This document shows positions 45,254 to 56,429 of a DNA stretch of 64,000 nt, one piece after another. The stretch comes from Pseudo-nitzschia pungens (taxonomy: Eukaryota; Bacillariophyta; Bacillariophyceae; Bacillariales; Bacillariaceae): positions 558,001 through 622,000 of the forward strand of contig CM074763.1 of assembly GCA_037355855.1 (NCBI GenBank), read 5' to 3'. The notes under the pieces were generated by a model, which had not been told where the DNA came from, ran no database searches, and saw only the letters and a list, made by a program, of their open reading frames with translations. How positions within the stretch are numbered: the stretch's first letter is position 1; each line of letters starts with the position of its first letter. A program made the position numbers and the translations under genes.

Positions 45254-47411
45254 CCTCAGGGGACGACCCATGCCGTTAGTGGTTCGTACGTGATGCTTTT
45301 CGTTTGGAGAACGGCCATTGCACGGGCGTGTGTACGTACTCACGATCATTTTTTCTTTCCTTGCACGGTTCTCCCGGTTGCTGGTTGCATTCCATCCTTC
45401 CGGTAGCAAACAGCGTCGGTAATTTGGTGGGAAAGGCTTTCGCCGGGTTCAGATCGCACTTGATTGTCGATCTTTCCCACCTCATTGGACGAATGATAGG
45501 TTGGTATGGGGCAACACGCGCAATGATACGGCGCAAGTCCACGTCCTGCCTCAACCAATCGCAAATATTTTTCCTGCTGTGTTGCCACGAACTGTAATCC
45601 AGGACGTTTTGCCCCTTCGGTCGCAATTCCTTGCCACGTTCAAGAAAGGGGATCCGCCAATTTTTTGTTTTGTTTCAGTTATCGGTTGATGGACGGCATA
45701 AGTCCTGGTAATGGATATAAACAGTGACGTCGATTCATCTGTTTCTGTCTCTCGGAGATGATGCAGCTCTTCGACGTTTGTTAATGTCTTCGTTGAATTC
45801 ATGTTCTCATTGGAAAAAGCTCAAGAGCAACAGAGTGTCCCCGGAAAGGTACAATTGTTCCAATCGTCTTCGTGAGATCGCTTGTTCGTCGTAGATTAAG
45901 ATATTGTATAATCGAATCACAAACGCTGTCCATGTAATAGGAGCCTTGCCTATTGAAATATTCGGTATTCTTCAGCAGTACACGTAGCAAGTGGTCCCAG
46001 GAACTGTAGTTCCTAATCGTGGCATTGAAAAGAGTTGTGACTGGCAGCCCAGTAAGAGTCACATCCAAATCATGTACTGTGTTCACTCGCTTTTGTGTTC
46101 AATGCTTCTTGGCCATTCGTTTATGGACTTAATTGTCCCGATAGAAGATCATGGAGATCGTACACTCGATCGGTAGTTCCTTGGCATTAGTGACGATCGA
46201 AGCGTTCGAGAGATTGTTTGGTCGGTCTCTTCTAGCTGTCCCGTATCACTTCGACACTAATGCTTGTTCGCAATGGTTCATTTGCGTTGTTCGCATGCTT
46301 TGATTCACTTGCAGCAGATGGGAGTTTCACAGTAACCTTGCGATTCGATTCGACAATCACAGACTCCATGTGTTTCGATCCCTATCGGCGCTGTAGATTG
46401 GATGCAATGCTTGGCGCTCGTAGCAGGGCACGTTGCAATCGTACAACAGCTCTCATGAGTACAACGCACTTGCAGCAGAGGGGCATCCTGGAATACAGGT
46501 CCATCAGATGGCAGGCGGAAATCGCACGGATCCTGTTGTTGCTGCTGCAGCGAACGTTCGTAACATTGTAACAATGCAAGTTCATAACAGGGAACATCGT
46601 AAACAGTTACAATGGGGAGTCTCGTAGTTTCTCCATCCTTGTTTGTCTGATGTTGCGATTGATCGCAACATGATACCATGGAGATCAGGGACAAATAAGC
46701 AATCAATCTTCAGGGCAAAGAAAGGTCTCGTGCGATCGGGGCGACTATCCAATATTCTTGTTGTGGAGTCCTTTGCTACGGTCGTGAATCAACAATGTCC
46801 TTTTGTTGCTGCTGTAGCTGCTATAGCTGCTCTTGCTGCGAGGAGAGGAAAATATCGATTCATTGTGCGCTTTCACTGCATTGACAGAATCTATCGATCC
46901 AACCATCCGCGATACATCGATCGATCATCCACATCTGGACCTACTCGTATCCAATAACCGGTGCAATGGACAAAGCACGCAAGTCCCAAATTATTTTGCC
47001 TTGATTTTTCTGATGCACCATAGCATTTTTCTTTATTGCTATTCATGTTGCATAGGGTCAAAGCAGCAACGAAAAAACACAAACTGTTTTAAAAGTACAT
47101 TGATGAACAACTTGAAACTATGCAAACACAGCTCTACCAGATTTTTTTCAGACAATCTAGTTGAAAATAGAGTTCGTCGTTAGCAGTGACTACCACCACA
47201 TCAATTTGAAACGGGATTGTCTCGGCTTCATCGAGTTTCGGAAACTTGATTTCTGAAAGAAAAGTCAGGCGCCGCGAGTTTGTCCCTAGAATTAAGTATG
47301 CGGTCACCTTATTACAACAATGGTGTGATTGATTTGTCCATGCAAGATTTATCGAGATAATGATGCACGGATTGGTCTCGGTTTTAGTTCTGGGTCGAGC
47401 ACTACTTGTAG
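45254..47411. other. Gene-poor region, possible decayed coding fragments
   Basis: No intact gene. A minus-strand stretch 45799-46086 has protein-like content (LTGLPVTTLFNATIRNYSSW, GSYYMDSVCDSIIQYLNLRR) but no ATG and no recognisable family. Another at 45276-45626 contains YSSWQHSRKNICDWL. These may be remnants of one family. GCT/CTG triplets lie at 46810-46845. Confidence 0.4.
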
Positions 47412-49582
47412 CTAGCCGGGCTTCTTCCGCTTCTTCCCCGAATTTTCCGATGTCGATGCAGGGGTCGGCGGACCGCACGTGCTTCCAAACGCACGGTTCT
47501 GGTAACACATGTGCTGCAGGGCGATGATCGACGAGGCCTCCCGGTCCGCAAACGCGGAACAGTGGTCGGGAAAAAGGCGTTGTTCCAGTGTCGGGATCCG
47601 CCGCTTCTTCAATGCCGAGAGCAGCTCGCGGTACATCCTGGGTGGCTCGTCGCAGCGCCGGTGGTGGTGTTCGTCCCCCGCGGGTCGCGGCCGTCGTCGA
47701 CCAAACGCGGGAGGCCTCCCGGAAGAAGATGGATTCGAAGGGGGTGGGATGCTCGCGGCAAGCAGCAGGCCGTGATCCGAGGCGCCCCTTGCGGGAGCGG
47801 GAACGTCGGCACCAGCGTCGTCGGACGAGTGGTGGTAAAAGCGAGAGACGAGCTCGTCCGTGTTGTGGTGGTCGGTTTCCTGTTTGAGACGGGAACGGGA
47901 TTCGATCCCGATCGCGCACGTGATCGGAATCGGTGACGATTCCACAACGTCCTTCACCAACCGCTTCGCCAGCTTTTTTCGGCTCCAGCCACGGTCCTCC
48001 CCGGGGTCGTTTTTCGATGACGACGACGACGAAGAAGAAGAAACGGGCGGCGTCTGCAACGGCGACTGTCGGTCGATCTCCCGGATCAGCGCCGCGAGAA
48101 TCTGATGCTCGCTCGGTGCCGCTCGGTGCTGGCTCGCGAGTTGGTCGACGAAGCGACGCTCCTCCAGGAGCACAAAAATGCCATCGTCAAAGACCAGGCG
48201 CAGGCTGTTGGTGTGGCGCGCCGCGGATTTGGACGAAGCGAGTTTCGACCGCCAGAGGGAACACACAATCACTCTCACCAGTCGCCAGTGGATCTCGTCT
48301 CGCCGATCCATGTCGATCGATACGGAGCCGGACGAGGCCGGCACCGTGCAGACGACGTGCAGGCATGTGGATTGGAGTTCTAAGGGCTGCGATTTTGCGA
48401 GAGAACGACCGGGGGATTGCTTGTTCGGCGCCTCCGCGGCAGCATCGAGCAACCTGGTCAGGGCCATGTCCAAGACACCAGTTGGCGTGGTGAAAGGCCA
48501 GCAGGGAGAGAATCTTGGACGTGAATTCGGGGACCGTCCCGAATCGAACGCCCACCAGCGGAATGCCGGACGCTCCGCAGACCTGTTCCAGAATCCGTTG
48601 CTCGTGGGACGTCATATCCCGCACGGCGCCGAGAAAGAAGCAGGCGTGGTGCGTCGCTTCCGACTCGGATCGCGGTCCAAAACACGGAAACTCCTCGGCA
48701 GGTTTCGTGCAGGGTTCCCGCGATCACCCCCGGAGAAGCTCTCGACGACGAAGAACCCGTCCGGGACGAGTCGCCCGGAGGAAACCGCAAGAGCTCGCGG
48801 TAGATCCTCGTCAATCGCCGGCTGTCCGGGGATCCGCCGGCGTTGCCGTCCGTGGCGTTGTCCTTTTCGCCGTCTGTTGCATCCGCCTCCCCGGACCGTT
48901 TCGTCCAGGCGTCCCAGACCCCAAGCAGGGCGTTTCGATTGGTTTTCCTCAGGACCACGTCGGGATGACTGTTGAGCCGGTGCTCGCGAAGGAATTCTAC
49001 CGACACGTTCTTTTGGAGGAATTCCAACACCGCGCGCTTTGTATCGATCTTTTCGATGCCGCCTCTGGTGTTGGTGCCCTTGGTGCCCTTGTCCTTGTCC
49101 TTGCCAGCCAAAGAGGGAGTGGATTGTGGGTTCCGGGACAGGGACGGATCCACATGAATGACGCATTTCATGCCCCCGTGTTCCACCGTGGTTCTCAGGT
49201 TTTGGGCGGCACGCTTCCACAACTGAACAATGGTTTGTTCCTTGGGAAAAGCACTGGGGTTGTTATTGTTATTGTTGTCGTTATCGTTTTCGCCCCCGCC
49301 ATCCAGGGTCATGTGCAGCCGCGCCAGGTCCTCGTCGAACAAAAGCACCAGTTCCTTTTTCGTCTTGTTGCTCTGGTTCCTCCTGTTGCTGTTGGTGGCC
49401 CCGAAGAGAAAGGAGGCCACGCATCGGACCAGGGCATCCCTCCTTCCCCACCACTGCGATTCGTCGGATCGGGGTCGGTAGGAATCCTTGTCGGCCCCCT
49501 TTCCCTTGCACAGAAGGACGACCCTCAACCAGCCACACTCGTCGTCGCTAGTGCCACCATTCTTCTTCTTCGTCGTCGACAT
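47412..49582 (-). CDS. Unknown protein; needs two single-base frame changes
   Basis: The ATG at 49582 opens MSTTKKKNGGTSDDECGWLR, followed by GWLRVVLLCKGKGADKDSYR, RRDALVRCVASFLFGAT, ELVLLFDEDLARLHMTLDG and RAVLEFLQKNVSVEFLREH. The frame changes near 48690-48725 (to FPCFGPRSESEATHHACFFL, RILEQVCGASGIPLVGVRFG) and near 48475, where FHHANWC runs straight into LDMALTRLLDAAAE. It then reads to 47412 (EIHWRLVRVIVCSLWRSKL, GIFVLLEERRFVDQLASQ, basic end KKRKKPG). With two one-base skips the total is 722 codons. I do not recognise a family; the globular blocks look conserved and cytosolic, with a low-complexity Ser/Asn filler. Alternatives are introns at the first change or errors in the sequence. 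Confidence 0.55.
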
Positions 49583-50689
49583 GACATGAGATGCTATGTG
49601 TATGCGGACTTGGCCATGCTCTCTCTGTCTCTGGTTCGGTACGAATAGAGAGAGGGTTGCGAATGAATCTTGGATTTGTGCTGGATAGCAAATCCGAAGT
49701 AATGATGATGTACACGTATGAACTTTCGAAGTACGATGTAGATGTACTTGTACTTGTACTTGTACTTGTACTTGTACTGCAGTCTTCTTTCGACCGCCAA
49801 GAAAGTTCTCTGTCGTTCGGTGGATGGAATGGGATGGGATGGGATGGGATGTGATGTCTCGATGGTCGATCACAAACTTGGAGTAAGGTTATTATTATTT
49901 GTGTGGTTGGGATCCAAAGAGATACCATGGGTTGTTTTTGTTTTTTGATGCCGTTGGTTCGGTCACCTAAAAACAAAACACTCCAAAAGGCATGTGTCAT
50001 GGGTTCACGACCGGTAGGTATGTAACGGCAGGAATGCCGTATCGTTCGTAATTACAACGCCTCTCTCCCGAAAAGTCTTCCGTATCTAACACTCCCTCAA
50101 CTCCCCGACTGGCGCGCATCCAAAAGTATCACAAGTATCGCTAACGAGCATTGGTGGACGGATCGTCGCTCGTCTCTCACTCTGCGTTTATAAGGTGGTT
50201 CGGTCCACGTTCCGTGCGATCTGCGATGGACGATACTTAGACGAATCTCGACCAAAACCCGAACGTCGACGCATCGTCCCCGCGCCAAATCGATCGACCC
50301 GACCCCGGTACGAGCGGTACTTTAGTACCGGAGATTGCAACCGCAACCGCAGCGAGCAACGGCTTCGGTGACTTCTTCTTTGTTTCGCTCGGTTGCAGTT
50401 TCCCTCTCTAACGGGTCGATGTCTCATTCGTTCATTCCAAACCACCACAGCCACAGCCACAGCCACAGCCACAGCCACAGCCACAGCCAGCCACAGCGAC
50501 GAAGAGTACGAGCACGAGTACGAGCACTTGTGCCGCCACCCGAGTTACAGTCTCCATCCGACGAAATACGCGAGCGTCCTCTCCGTCCATTGCAACCACT
50601 AACGGTATCCGTAACAGGAACAGGAACAGTGCATTGGATTCCTTCTCGGCTTTTCGTTTGTCAAATCCACCAAAGATTGCGATTCCAGA
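49583..50689. other. Intergenic spacer between divergent genes
   Basis: A TACTTG hexamer run lies at 49746-49777, GGGAT pentamers at 49826-49856, and a CAGCCA hexamer array (CCACAG) at 50447-50490. The spacer lies upstream of the Rab start. No gene seen. Confidence 0.6.
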
Positions 50690-51792
50690 ATGCCGCACGT
50701 CGAGTTGCCACAGGCCGTATTCAAGGTGAGAACGACAGAAGGAATCGAAAGAAAGGAATCAAATAGACTGGAGTGGAGTGGAGTGGAGTGGAGTGGGAAT
50801 CCAATGAAGTGAAAAGGAATGAAAAGGAATTCCGCAACTTGCAATTCCGAGATCGAAGATGCCTCAGCAGTATCTTACCGTACGTCGTTGACTTTGTTTT
50901 TGCTTCTTCCTCCCTCCCTCTCAATCTCTGTATCTATCTATCTATCTGTATATATATATATATATATATCTTTGCATCCACAAAGGTCGTCATGCTCGGC
51001 GACACGTTCACGGGCAAGACGTCCCTCGTGCTGCGCTTCGCCGAGGGCCGTTACCGGGAGCAGTCGGTGGATCCCACGGTCGGAGCCTCGTTCGTGACGA
51101 AGCGCCTCACGGTGCAGGGCATCACGGCCAAGATCCAGATCTGGGACACGGCCGGGCAGGAGCAGTTCAAGCGGCTCGCCCCGATGTACTACAAGAATGC
51201 CGCCGCCGCCATTTTGTGCTACGACGTGACGTCCCCCAAGTCCTTCGAGACGCTCGAATACTGGATGGACAAGCTGAAATCGGAATCGAGCAACGGGGGC
51301 ATGGTCGTTGCGATGTGCGCCACCAAGTGCGATCTCGACTCGGATCCGGACACGTCGCAGGCGGAGTTACTGGCGAAGCAGACGGGGTCCTTCTTCCTCA
51401 GGACCTCGTCCAAGACCAATTCGAACGTCCAGCTCCTCTTTCAAAAGGTCATGGAGAACGTTCTGGCCTGCCACGGAAGCGGCGGCCACAACCCGCTCAC
51501 CCCCGGATCGGTTCCGCGGACCCCGGATCGGCCCACGCGGTTGCTCACGGAGGACGCGGCCGCGCAGACGCCGGGCAGCTTGTTCGACGAGAAGAAATCC
51601 GAGCAAGACGACCGCGACGATGTGGTGGACGCCGAGGCGGCGGCCTTTGAGGACAGCGGCCCGAATGGCAACCACCCCAGCGCGGGAAACGTCTCGCGGT
51701 GCGGCATCGTCTCGCGGTGCGATGCCAGCAGTCTCGTGTGCGGCGACGTTTCGGGGGAGGACGGAGCACTCCTGGGATGCATCGTGCAATGA
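50690..51792 (+). CDS. Rab5-like small GTPase with long C-terminus and CaaX ending (2 exons)
   Basis: Exons are 50690-50725 (MPHVELPQAVFK) and 50986-51792. The phase-0 intron runs GTGAGA...CACAAAG, and the product is 280 aa. The G motifs are GDTFTGKTSL (P-loop; T at the variable position), the switch I threonine in SVDPTVGASF, WDTAGQEQF (switch II, with the Gln), TKCDLD in place of NKxD, and a TSS-type G5 (RTSSKTNSNVQ). YYKNAAAAILCYDVT matches the Rab5/Rab21/Rab22 consensus. After residue ~180 there is a ~100-residue Pro/Thr/Asp-rich extension. The protein ends CIVQ, a CaaX box that predicts farnesylation rather than the usual geranylgeranylated double cysteine. The role is presumably in endosomal traffic. 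The intron carries a GGAGT pentamer array and a (TA)n run. Confidence 0.88.
50767..50965. repeat. GGAGT pentamers and (TA)n in the Rab intron
   Basis: GGAGT x6 at 50767-50796 and TATC/TA repeats at 50935-50970, all inside intron 1 (50726-50985). Confidence 0.85.
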
Positions 51793-53405
51793 GGAGCATC
51801 CATTCATCCATTCGTCCATGCATTCATTCATCCCGTTGCGCGTGCGTGCTTGCGTTCTTGCGTGCGTGCGTATTTGGAATTCATCCATCATCGTTGCGGC
51901 AAAAGAAGAAAGCGAATGATTGATTTGATGCGAATTGCGGGAGGAACTTTTTGGCACGGATTGCGCAATCGGGAAGGAGTCGGATCAGAACACAACATTC
52001 GATGCAGGCGCACGCACTGCGAGGGAATGAACTCGAAATTCTACGAACTGTATATTATTTTATGATATTATTTTTTCAGATGATGTACAAAGCAGCACAC
52101 AACCAGCACGGAACGGGATCCATATCCGATGCGATGCGATCCGGTCCGATCCGATCCAGACAACAAACACTCGGCTTTTCTGGCTCTTTATGGAACGGTC
52201 CGAAGAAGAGGGAGGAGGTGGAAACAATCGTTCTCGAAACAAGTCGAACGAGAACGATATCCAGGAACGCACCCAAAAGAACATCTACCATTATCTCATC
52301 GTTGTTATCGTCGTCGTCATTACCGACTCGACTCGACTCGATTCCTTGCTACAAACAACCCAAAACGATGTTGCTTACCGCTATTGCATCGCAACGATTG
52401 CGAAGCCATGGTTTGGGCAAGATTGAAACGACATTATACGATACGATACGATACACAGGATACAACAGGATACAACCCGACTCAAAATTGCATTGCAACG
52501 CATTCCGACCACTCACTCTACTTTTACCGCACAGCGAATAAACCTCCAAGGATATAGACATTCCCATTTCACGAGCTAATTTATTAGTAGAGAGATGGAA
52601 AATCACGCAATCCGGAGTGTCGTCGTTGTCGTCGCTATCATCAGTTTTGAAATTGTCGTGGTCGACTCTCTCGTTGCGGCTCGTATCAACGGAACAAGAA
52701 TGCGGTGAGGATTGCGGAGCACGTCTGGTTGGGAGCGGCGACGAACGCGACCCGAAATTTGCGTTGCCGCGCGTTCCGAGGACCACCGATTGCGCTTCGC
52801 TTTGCGCCGCAGGCGAACACGCCGAAAGGGCTCACTCGGGATCCTCCACCGGCGTCGACCGCTCCATTCCGTGAGAGCTCATTGCGCGCGGACGTTCCGC
52901 GTCGAAAGCGCCGCCGGATCGTTCGTTTTTGCCAGTGTCACAAACAATAATGGCAACGGCAGTAGTACTAGTTCCGCAATGCGCGGATGCTCCAATGCCT
53001 CGGAATATTTGCAACAAGCCCGGGTGTCGAACCAAGTGTTGCATTCAATCTCATCCGGTCCGGTCCGGTCCGGTCGAGCCTAGTCCATTCGATTCGATTC
53101 GATTCGATTCGATTTGAACCAACGAGACTCGAAAGACCCATCAATCCAACGGCCAATTTTCGCTTTGCGAACGGTACCGAGAGTTTCAAAAATTTGCAGC
53201 AGGACTATAAATCGATGGGGACGACAGGCAACCTAGCCTACATTATGATAATACTAGCACCACCCGCATTTGTTGCCATTCATTATTAATAGTACAGTGC
53301 TCGTACTTTCGAATGAAGAATGTTTGTGTGCTTTGTTTGTTTGTTCTTGGGTTTGTTCCCTAGCTCGCTCGATCGCTCGATCGCTCGGCGTCCTTCTCGT
53401 TTCTC
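51793..53405. other. Intergenic, no confident gene
   Basis: 1.6 kb between convergent Rab and nitrilase genes. It contains ATTC repeats at 51810-51830, CGATC/GATCC-type pentamers around 52125-52160 and 53050-53115, and CGACT repeats at 52325-52340. Minus-strand frames around 52350-53040 are GC-rich but have no recognisable domain. Confidence 0.45.
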
Positions 53406-54610
53406 TCAGGACAGCTCCTCGAGCGAATACAGGTCCGTTCGTCGCTGGTTCCCGATCGGGATGCCGCTCCGTACCTCGGCCAGCCGGTCCAGATCCAGAT
53501 CGGCCACCACCACCCCCTCGGTCTCGTCCGTGGTGGCCACCACGTCTCCCCACGGAGACACGACGGTGCTGTGGCCCCAGGCCGTGTAGTGGGGGTACTT
53601 GGGTCGAGTCCTTGTCGTCTTGTCTTCGCTCGGCGGTTCCGACCGGGCCGGGGACGCCGTCACGACAAAGCACTGGTTGTCCAGAGCCCGGGCCTGCTGG
53701 AGCAGCTGCCAGTGGGCCGGACCGGTGGTCATGTTGAAGGCTCCCGGATAGATCAGCACCGAGCAGTCGTGCTTTTGCCGCAGCAGCATGGCGTACTCGG
53801 CGAACCGAATGTCGTAGCAGATGCCCACACCGATGGTCCCGTACGGGGTGTCGAAATGCGAGACGGTCGATCCCGGGCTCAGCGTCTCGGACTCGAAAAA
53901 GGTGATCCCGCCGGGCACGTCGATGTCGAAGAGGTGGACCTTGCGGTGCTTGGCCACGACGACGCCGTCCGGGTCGAGGACGAGGCAGGTGTTGTAGATC
54001 TTTTCGGTCCCGTCGTCCTCGATGACGCGCTCGGGGACGCTCCCCCCGACGATCCAGAGGTCGAGGTCCCTGGCCGTTTCCATCAGCAGCCGGGCGGCCG
54101 TACGAGGACCACGAAGGGGAGGAGGGATCGGCATCAACATCTGCATCAACATCGGCATCAACGTCAACATCGTCCGGCAATCCGTCACCGATTTCGGGGA
54201 GCGATTCGGCGTATTCCGGAAAGGCGGACGTCGCGTAGGGACTGTTCCAGATCTCCGGGAGAACCGCCATGGAAGCGCCCTCTTCCTTGGCCCGCGCCAG
54301 GTACGTCCTGGCGGTTTCCTCGTTGGTGGCTTTGTCGGGGGTCACGTGGAACTGGCAGAGGGCAACCCGCAATCGTTTGGAGGGCGCATCGTCCTGCCAG
54401 AGACGACGACATTCGGAGGTGAGACAAAGACGAAGTCGAAGATCGCGAGACGAAAGGAGAAGAGGATTCCCGGTGGAAGGAACGATGCGCTCGGCGGTTG
54501 CGTGCGATGTCGGAGCGGGATCGGCGCGGAGCGAAGGCCGTCACGGATGTGTCCAGAGAGGATAACCTTGCGGCGGTCAACAGAAAGAACGGGCGGGATG
54601 CGATTCTCAT
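53406..54610 (-). CDS. Plastid-targeted NIT2/omega-amidase-like carbon-nitrogen hydrolase
   Basis: Exon 1 is 54452-54610, with a leader MRIASRPFFLLTAARL...TSVTAFAPRRS (TAFAP plastid motif). A 58-nt intron (54394-54451, GTCTCG...GGCAG) follows, then exon 2 (53406-54393). The nitrilase triad is present: E in VLPEIWNSPYAT, K in AKHRKVHLFDIDVPG, C in VGICYDIRFAEYAML. YPGAFNMTTGPAHWQLLQQARA, VVTASPARSE and AWGHSTVVSPWGDVVA are typical of Nit2. The enzyme is expected to deaminate alpha-ketoglutaramate or similar amides. Between SLPEIG and ARLLMETARDLDLWIVGGS lies an Asp-rich GATGTT repeat; a single-base frame change is needed in it (~54110-54180). Total 381 aa with that change. An intron there looks unlikely because both sides are conserved and close. 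Confidence 0.86.
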
Positions 54611-56429
54611 TCTGCGCACGGAGCCGTCAACGGTTTGTTGTTTGGTACCAAACCTAAACTGTTGTGCTGTTGGCTTCGAGGATCGACCGAGTACTACTAT
54701 ACAGTAGTAAGGAGGATTTCTGTTTCGCAACAATCAACAATTGACAATCAACAATCGATAGTCAATCTTGACGTGCTACGAGTAATCTTACAACAAGTAA
54801 GGTACCGGTACTTACTTGAGCCGTACGTGCTGATGGAAACTGGTGCCATCGATTGGGATTTGGGGATCATAGATCATCATCTTCGCAACTCGAATGTGCC
54901 AGCGGAAAAAAAAATCTTCCAACTGCAGTTTCGCGGACTTCTTCAGTCTCAACAACGACTTTTGAGATCGATCGTACCGGTACGTACGGTACATACTTTG
55001 GTTAACAAGGAATAACGAGGAAAAGGGAATAACAGTTCTTAGCACAAGGTGGAGGTTGTTGATGGTTGATCATGATCCCAGTGAAAGTCCTACTTTTTGT
55101 CCAGTTCTGTACCTTTCTTCTTGCTTTTCAGAGCCAGCCAAAGATCCTTCCTCTTGCCCCACCAGAGGGAAGGTTTCAATTGCGCTGTCGTATTTGCTGT
55201 CTTCGTGACCTGGGCCTCCTTCGAATGTGTGTAGTACTACTAGTAGTATTCTAGGATATCGTAGAACTCAAAGTTGTTGCTGGCGCCTCCTCCTTCACGG
55301 TTGGTGGTACAACCAACTTTGCTGTTGATGCTATCTTTATTTCAACAACAGCTTCGTCTACCCCTGTCTTGTTGTTCAGGCAAACAATTCACCAGGAATG
55401 GACAAACGTAGCGGACGCAGGCTTGCGTTCTGCAGGTCCTCCCAGCCGCCTTCGAATCCATTAAAAAGATTAAGGCAAGATTTGATCGTCTTCTTGGGAA
55501 GTCCTATTTGAAGACTTCAAACAGTACAGATGCATAGTGAATACAATACGACCTTCTGCCTCCCCGTTGGTTACACCGGTTGCTAGCTACTACTAGTTTT
55601 GATTCCGTCGTGTATTGCAGTCGAGATAGTAGCTATTTCTTAGTTCGAACGCAAACAAGATCCCCCAAAAGAGTGATCCTGTGATTTGAGAACTCGGACT
55701 CATTGTTGCGTCAAGAAGGCCAAAGAAGAAACCAAGAGAAACTCTGGGACTCGTGTCCTATTGTTGCCAGCGATCGAGTCCTGTCTGCCAGCAATTACTA
55801 CTACTATGCGCTGATTGTACCAAGGCTCCCGCCAGTCATTGCAAGCTTCGCGACGATCTCCCAAGGTCCAGGGGACATCGAGAGGATGAATGAATCGATG
55901 ATGCGTGCGCGGAGCCATCTACCGAAACGGCAAGGCAAATGTTTTTTTTTCGCAGGTTTGGGTCCCAAGAGTTGTGGGATAAAAGATCTTGCATCGTCAG
56001 GCCGGTCCGCAGTCATCATTGCCATGAGTTGTGTTTCGAGTTTGTGCCCATGGCGGTCTTTACAAAGAATCCATCGGCCGTGATCGGGACAAAACATTCC
56101 GAAAAAAAAAAAAACGATGCATCGAAATCCTTCTCCTTTGTCCCGACGCTTCACGAAGCCAGAAACACGGACATGAGATTCATTGGAATGGAGCCGAATT
56201 CGAGAAAGGGGGGATGCTATCTAATGCTATCTACTCGTACGCAAATGAGTATCGCTTTAGGTTTTGCTGCGGTCATGGGTCGCAATAACACGCCGCGAAA
56301 GAAACTATCTATCTTTAATACGCGTACTCGTACTGGAACCTTCAAAAGGAACCTTTGATTTTCGCTGCATCGAATTTATTTCCCGTACACTTCACGTAGT
56401 GACGGGACCTAGCGAAAGAGACAAGCAAA
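54611..56429. other. Intergenic, no gene seen
   Basis: 1.8 kb between the nitrilase start and the DEAD-box stop, AT-rich. It contains AAGTAAGGTACCGGTACTTAC (split by position 54795-54815), a near-perfect palindrome made of the two recurring words. Frames are short. Confidence 0.55.

Noticed and set aside
52349..53044. Minus-strand frames between Rab and nitrilase
   Set aside because: GC-rich but no domain, no consistent start, and interrupted; insufficient support.
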